Positions 8,293 through 10,218 of a DNA stretch of 10,218 bases are shown one piece after another. How positions within the stretch are numbered: the first letter of the stretch is position 1; every line of letters begins with the position of its first letter. Location: NCBI GenBank assembly GCA_000435075.1, contig FR890643.1:13566-23783 (forward strand), in the 5' to 3' direction. Under the pieces are notes generated by a model that saw only the letters and a program-made list of their open reading frames with translations, was not told the DNA's origin and ran no database searches. The translations under genes and the position numbers were made by a program. Origin of the DNA: Bacteroides sp. CAG:770 (GTDB taxonomy: Bacteria; Bacteroidota; Bacteroidia; Bacteroidales; UBA932).

Positions 8293-8400
8293 CGGAGGTG
8301 TGGCCGTGGGAGGCATGGCCGCCCATGGCCTTGTGAATGGGATGTCGGGCGCGAGCCCGACAGGGATGAGCGAAGCGAACCTCCCGCGGCCACACCTCCG
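8293..8400. repeat. Long GC-rich inverted repeat enclosing a GCGA-loop hairpin
   Basis: The arms at 8293-8313 and 8380-8400 are 21 bases each and pair at 20 positions. The one exception (8307 with 8386) would be a U-G wobble in RNA. The 66 bases between contain a perfect 7-bp stem GTCGGGC/GCCCGAC (8344-8361) closed by GCGA, a GNRA-type tetraloop, and a small CATGG/CCATG stem at 8314-8327. No ORF fits. It lies 63 bp after the glycosyltransferase stop and lacks a T-run. It could be a REP-like or miniature mobile element, or a structured RNA; I cannot tell which. Confidence 0.7.
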
Positions 8401-8422
8401 CCGGACGAGCTAAACAGCTGGA

Positions 8423-8465
8423 GACACGTCAATCCGTAACCGCGGAGACGCTTACAAAAGCAGTG
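8423..8465 (+). repeat. Direct repeat, left copy (half of the palindromic site)
   Basis: These 43 bases recur at 10146-10187 with a single difference, one A missing from the A-run. The sequence runs from GACACGTCAATCCG to GCAGTG. It corresponds to the left arm and loop of the hairpin in the right copy. Identity ends exactly where the right copy turns into its second arm (10188), so here the second arm is missing. Confidence 0.9.
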
Positions 8466-8624
8466 CGGGACGACGCCACGCCTGTTTTCATAACATATTA
8501 TCATACAGATAGTTATAAAAACACGTGTGGATTTTCGACCAAAAAAAGCCTGCAAATCCACACCAAAATTTAATAATACTTGATTATCAATGTGTTACGA
8601 ATGACCCCGTGGCACCGTCCCGCA
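8464..8624. repeat. 161-bp symmetric imperfect palindrome centred on an A-tract
   Basis: Both an outer pair (8464-8480 with 8608-8624, 15 of 17 positions) and an inner pair (8525-8534 with 8554-8563, GTGTGGATTT, 10 of 10) are centred on position 8544, the middle of the seven-A run at 8541-8547. The 44 bases between them on each side are equal in length and still match at about 21 positions. Counting by hand, the 71-base arms agree at about 46 positions without any gap. It is non-coding as far as I can see. Confidence 0.65.
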
Positions 8625-8644
8625 TGCGGATACACCTCCTCCTG

Positions 8645-8667
8645 GCGCGTCAAACTACAGGACGCGC
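8645..8667. repeat. Small inverted repeat
   Basis: GCGCGTC at 8645-8651 pairs perfectly with GACGCGC at 8661-8667 around a 9-nt loop. It directly precedes a degenerate copy of the 26-bp repeat unit. Its role is unknown. Confidence 0.5.
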
Positions 8668-8669
8668 GT

Positions 8670-8695
8670 CATTACGCTACTCCGGAGACACTTAC
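8670..8695 (+). repeat. Degenerate third copy of the 26-bp repeat unit
   Basis: This stretch (CATTACGCTACTCCGGAGAC, then ACTTAC) resembles the repeat arm at 8430-8455 and, more closely, the reverse complement of the arm at 10188-10213 (it shares ACTCCGGAGAC and CTTAC). From 8665 to 8695 it agrees with the left copy at 23 of 31 positions. Confidence 0.6.
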
Positions 8696-9011
8696 CGGAT
8701 AGACACGTTTTCTCGCAGACAAAAATGTACTTCCGGGTAATATTCACCAGGAAGGACTATTACGCTGAGATTCATATTTTAGCATATTTGCTTTAAATGT
8801 TTTGAAACTCATTTTGAATTATATTTTTTTTATTTAACTTGCAAACGGAGGAATGCGATTTCGCAACTATTTATGGGCCTGGCTAGCCTTGAAATGATGG
8901 AGATTTGCATCTAGTTCTATTGTTCTAACTTATTCGTCTGTTTTTTTATCATGCCAACAACCACTTACAACTCTAGTCTTTAACGTATTATAACTATTAA
9001 ATTGTATCAAT
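8696..9011. other. AT-rich intergenic stretch without a supported gene
   Basis: About 316 bp between the repeat cluster and the accessory lipoprotein gene. It contains long T-runs (8824-8831, 8941-8947) and only very short reading frames: 23 codons from the ATG at 8725, and a startless 43-codon stretch ending at 8911-8913. I see no RNA gene and no TAnnTTTG box convincing enough to name the promoter of the gene at 9012, though that promoter probably lies here. Confidence 0.5.
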
Positions 9012-9779
9012 ATGAATATTAAAGTTGTATCTAGGTTACTCACACTATGTTTGTTCGCGATATATAGTTGTAATGAACAAACGACATCTCAAGTGTCAAA
9101 ACCAAGCGACACTGATTACGATAACATAGGTGTCAATCATAATAGATGTCTAGACAATATACTCTCTAGCATCAATTTAGTAAAAACGAAGAGTCAGACG
9201 TTTCCTGAAAAAGATCTGGTTAAAGATATTGTTGACTCCATAACACTTGAGTATATAACCCAAGAGTATAATCTTGACATGGCGACCGCAAATAAGGTCC
9301 TTTTCCACATTAATAAAACAAAGGGTATCGGAAATCCGGAGAGGGAAGATTTCATAGGTAAAGATAATTTATACCCATTCTATCAAAGATTATCTACAAT
9401 TATGGATGATGAGGATGAAAATCTGGAGTCTTTGCAGTCTCGAATTCTTCGTTTGACATTAGAAGCTGAAGTGAAACTCTCTGAAAATGAAAAAAACGAG
9501 TTCCTTCCGGCATGTTCTGTAGCAAGAAACACATTAAATTACTGGCACGATAATGCGTCCGAATGGTATGTTATAAGTGGACAATCAACACAAGGAAGAA
9601 CGTTCTCTTGGAAAAGACTTGGGAAAGAAGATGTTAAGGGCGCCATTGCAACTGCTACAGGGGAAGCTGTCTCTGCTTTAGTATTTGGACCAATAGGATG
9701 GAAAGCCTATTTTGCAGCATGCGTAGGTGGAGCTGCAATTTCTTCTGCATACGATGCTATAGAACAGTTATGGCCATGA
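9012..9779 (+). CDS. Accessory secreted lipoprotein with Gly/Ala-rich hydrophobic C-terminus, possible toxin
   Basis: This 255-residue protein begins with a lipoprotein signal (MNIKVVSRLLTLCLFAIYSC, Cys20; the Tyr at -2 is unusual), followed by a Ser/Thr-rich tether. Residues 36-180 look mostly helical and charged, with landmarks YDNIGVNHN (36-44) and ARNTLNYWHDNASEW (171-185). From 207 on the character changes: DVKGAIATATGEAVSALVFG, then GWKAYFAACVGGAAISSAYD. This is an amphipathic to hydrophobic Gly/Ala-rich segment like those of membrane-active peptides. From memory, similar unannotated proteins (YD-x-G-x-x-HN start, NYW middle, Gly-rich end) occur in many Bacteroidota. Its stop overlaps the start of a small four-helix membrane protein. 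Together these suggest a secreted toxin with its immunity partner, as for lipoprotein toxins of gut Bacteroidales; that is inference. It is AT-rich: 21 G/C of 60 at 9181-9240. An ordinary surface lipoprotein is the alternative. Confidence 0.8.
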   Translation: MNIKVVSRLLTLCLFAIYSCNEQTTSQVSKPSDTDYDNIGVNHNRCLDNILSSINLVKTKSQTFPEKDLVKDIVDSITLEYITQEYNLDMATANKVLFHINKTKGIGNPEREDFIGKDNLYPFYQRLSTIMDDEDENLESLQSRILRLTLEAEVKLSENEKNEFLPACSVARNTLNYWHDNASEWYVISGQSTQGRTFSWKRLGKEDVKGAIATATGEAVSALVFGPIGWKAYFAACVGGAAISSAYDAIEQLWP

Positions 9780-10114
9780 AAAAAAAGTTTACCTCCAACA
9801 CCAAGATGTCGGCAATTGTGTTTGTCGCAGTCTTTATTCTGTCTTTCGTGCTGTTTCCCACAATGGTTGGCGCTGTCAAGGCTGTATTGACCGCCGTGCT
9901 CTGTGTGGCATTCTACGTATTTTGCGCAAATGTATTACCGATTGAAGAGGAAGTCGGTTCCGGAAAAATATTTGTAGCATTTCTTGTAACATATGTAGCC
10001 ACCACGGCCATATATATCTCGATGGATACGTCATCATTGGCAGAACTGAAAACATACATCAAGCCACTTTTTGTCTTGATACCATTGTTTGCTGCTATGT
10101 ATTTGCGCAAATAA
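9776..10114 (+). CDS. Small four-helix inner-membrane protein, possible immunity protein
   Basis: This 112-residue protein starts MKKKFTSNTK and has four likely membrane helices, at residues about 12-29, 33-53, 65-83 and 94-110, joined by short loops; the one between helices 2 and 3 carries PIEEEVGSGK. The positive N-terminus suggests both ends are inside the cell. The ATG at 9776 overlaps the upstream TGA as ATGA, the usual mark of translational coupling; an ATG at 9770 would add Met-Ala. The frame is open further upstream to 9698, but that part only overlaps the lipoprotein gene and reads unlike protein. No enzyme or transporter motif is visible. Its size, topology and coupling fit an immunity protein for the lipoprotein upstream, but a membrane partner of another kind is equally allowed by the sequence. 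It is less AT-rich than its neighbour at the start (32 G/C of 60 at 9841-9900). Confidence 0.8.
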   Translation: MKKKFTSNTKMSAIVFVAVFILSFVLFPTMVGAVKAVLTAVLCVAFYVFCANVLPIEEEVGSGKIFVAFLVTYVATTAIYISMDTSSLAELKTYIKPLFVLIPLFAAMYLRK

Positions 10115-10145
10115 GGAATAAACCGCGCGATGCATGCCGGCAGGG

Positions 10146-10213
10146 GACACGTCAATCCGTAACCGCGGAGACGCTTACAAAGCAGTGGTAAGCGTCTCCG
10201 GAGTTACGTATTG
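10146..10213. repeat. Direct repeat, right copy, within a complete hairpin site
   Basis: 10146-10187 repeats 8423-8465. Here the unit is complete. The arm at 10153-10178 faces an inverted arm at 10188-10213, identical at 23 of 26 positions, around a 9-nt loop (AAAGCAGTG). The innermost 12 bp, GGAGACGCTTAC with GTAAGCGTCTCC, are perfect. It begins 32 bp after the stop of the membrane protein gene and could also act as a transcript end, though no T-run follows inside the window. The AAC...GTT flanks recall integron attC sites but do not fit their consensus boxes. Confidence 0.85.
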
Positions 10214-10218
10214 CAACA

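Larger units (their letters stand above)
8423..10187. mobile_element. Candidate cassette bounded by 43-bp direct repeats
   Basis: The two near-identical repeats at 8423-8465 and 10146-10187 delimit a unit of about 1.72 kb that holds a palindromic non-coding stretch and two overlapping accessory genes. The first gene is clearly more AT-rich than the flanking core genes. The pattern fits an integrated unit with attL-like and attR-like ends. Deleting one period would join the left half-site to the arm at 10188 and restore a full palindrome. No integrase or transposase is present, so it would have to be mobilised in trans. A pair of members of a dispersed repeat family is the main alternative. 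Confidence 0.4.

Noticed and set aside
8286..8561. 91-codon minus-strand frame across the palindromes
   Set aside because: It crosses the inverted repeats. The one-base indel between the two direct-repeat copies would shift the frame, so the repeat is not conserved as protein.
8423..8700. CRISPR array
   Set aside because: The copies are few, unevenly spaced, degenerate and partly inverted, with no spacers of regular length and no cas genes.
8525..8740. 71-codon plus-strand frame
   Set aside because: It starts inside a hairpin arm, runs through two repeat elements and reads as low-likelihood protein.
8725..8796. 23-codon frame starting MYFRVIFTRKDYY, and an overlapping startless frame ending at 8913
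   Set aside because: The residues look plausible as relics of a gene, but they are too short, lie in different frames and match nothing I recognise.
9698..9775. Upstream extension of the membrane protein to 9698
   Set aside because: It only overlaps the lipoprotein gene in another frame and is rich in Cys/Arg without hydrophobic pattern. The ATGA overlap gives a better start.
10153..10213. Integron attC site
   Set aside because: The AAC...GTT symmetry and cassette layout are suggestive, but the 7-base boxes do not fit RYYYAAC and GTTRRRY, and no integron integrase is present.

Overview
The window looks like chromosome from a member of the Bacteroidales (phylum Bacteroidota). The reasons are lipoproteins with short Cys lipoboxes, a GH97 (SusB-type) glycosidase, TAnnTTTG-like -7 promoter boxes and the absence of clear Shine-Dalgarno sequences. 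The bulk is of mid GC (31 of 60 bases in a counted stretch at 1201-1260). I cannot name the genus.

Left part, 1-2075: two divergent lipoprotein genes share a 163-bp promoter region. The left one is cut by the window edge. The right one (508 aa) is built from three diverged copies of a module of about 150 residues. It ends at a bidirectional hairpin terminator, where it meets the GH97 gene coming from the other side.

Centre, 2076-8229: mutS and a GH97 glycosidase lie in tandem on the minus strand, 35 bp apart, with one good promoter upstream of mutS. The GH97 has the residues of the retaining (alpha-galactosidase-like) branch. Divergent from mutS is a single GT4-type glycosyltransferase gene, possibly transcribed with almost no leader.

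Right part, 8230-10218: an accessory region. About 780 bp without a gene is full of palindromes: a 108-bp GC-rich stem with an internal GCGA-loop hairpin, a 161-bp symmetric imperfect palindrome, and a repeat unit of about 26 bp in four copies. A two-gene cassette follows: an AT-rich secreted lipoprotein with a Gly/Ala-rich hydrophobic C-terminus, and a four-helix membrane protein overlapping it by ATGA. A 43-bp near-perfect direct repeat (42 of 43 positions, one A indel) bounds the segment at 8423-8465 and 10146-10187. The left copy stops exactly where the right copy's hairpin turns into its second arm. This is what integration of a cassette into a palindromic site would leave. My leading idea is a small non-autonomous mobile cassette carrying a secreted toxin and its immunity protein. 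Both mobility and toxicity are inference; neither protein has a motif that proves it.
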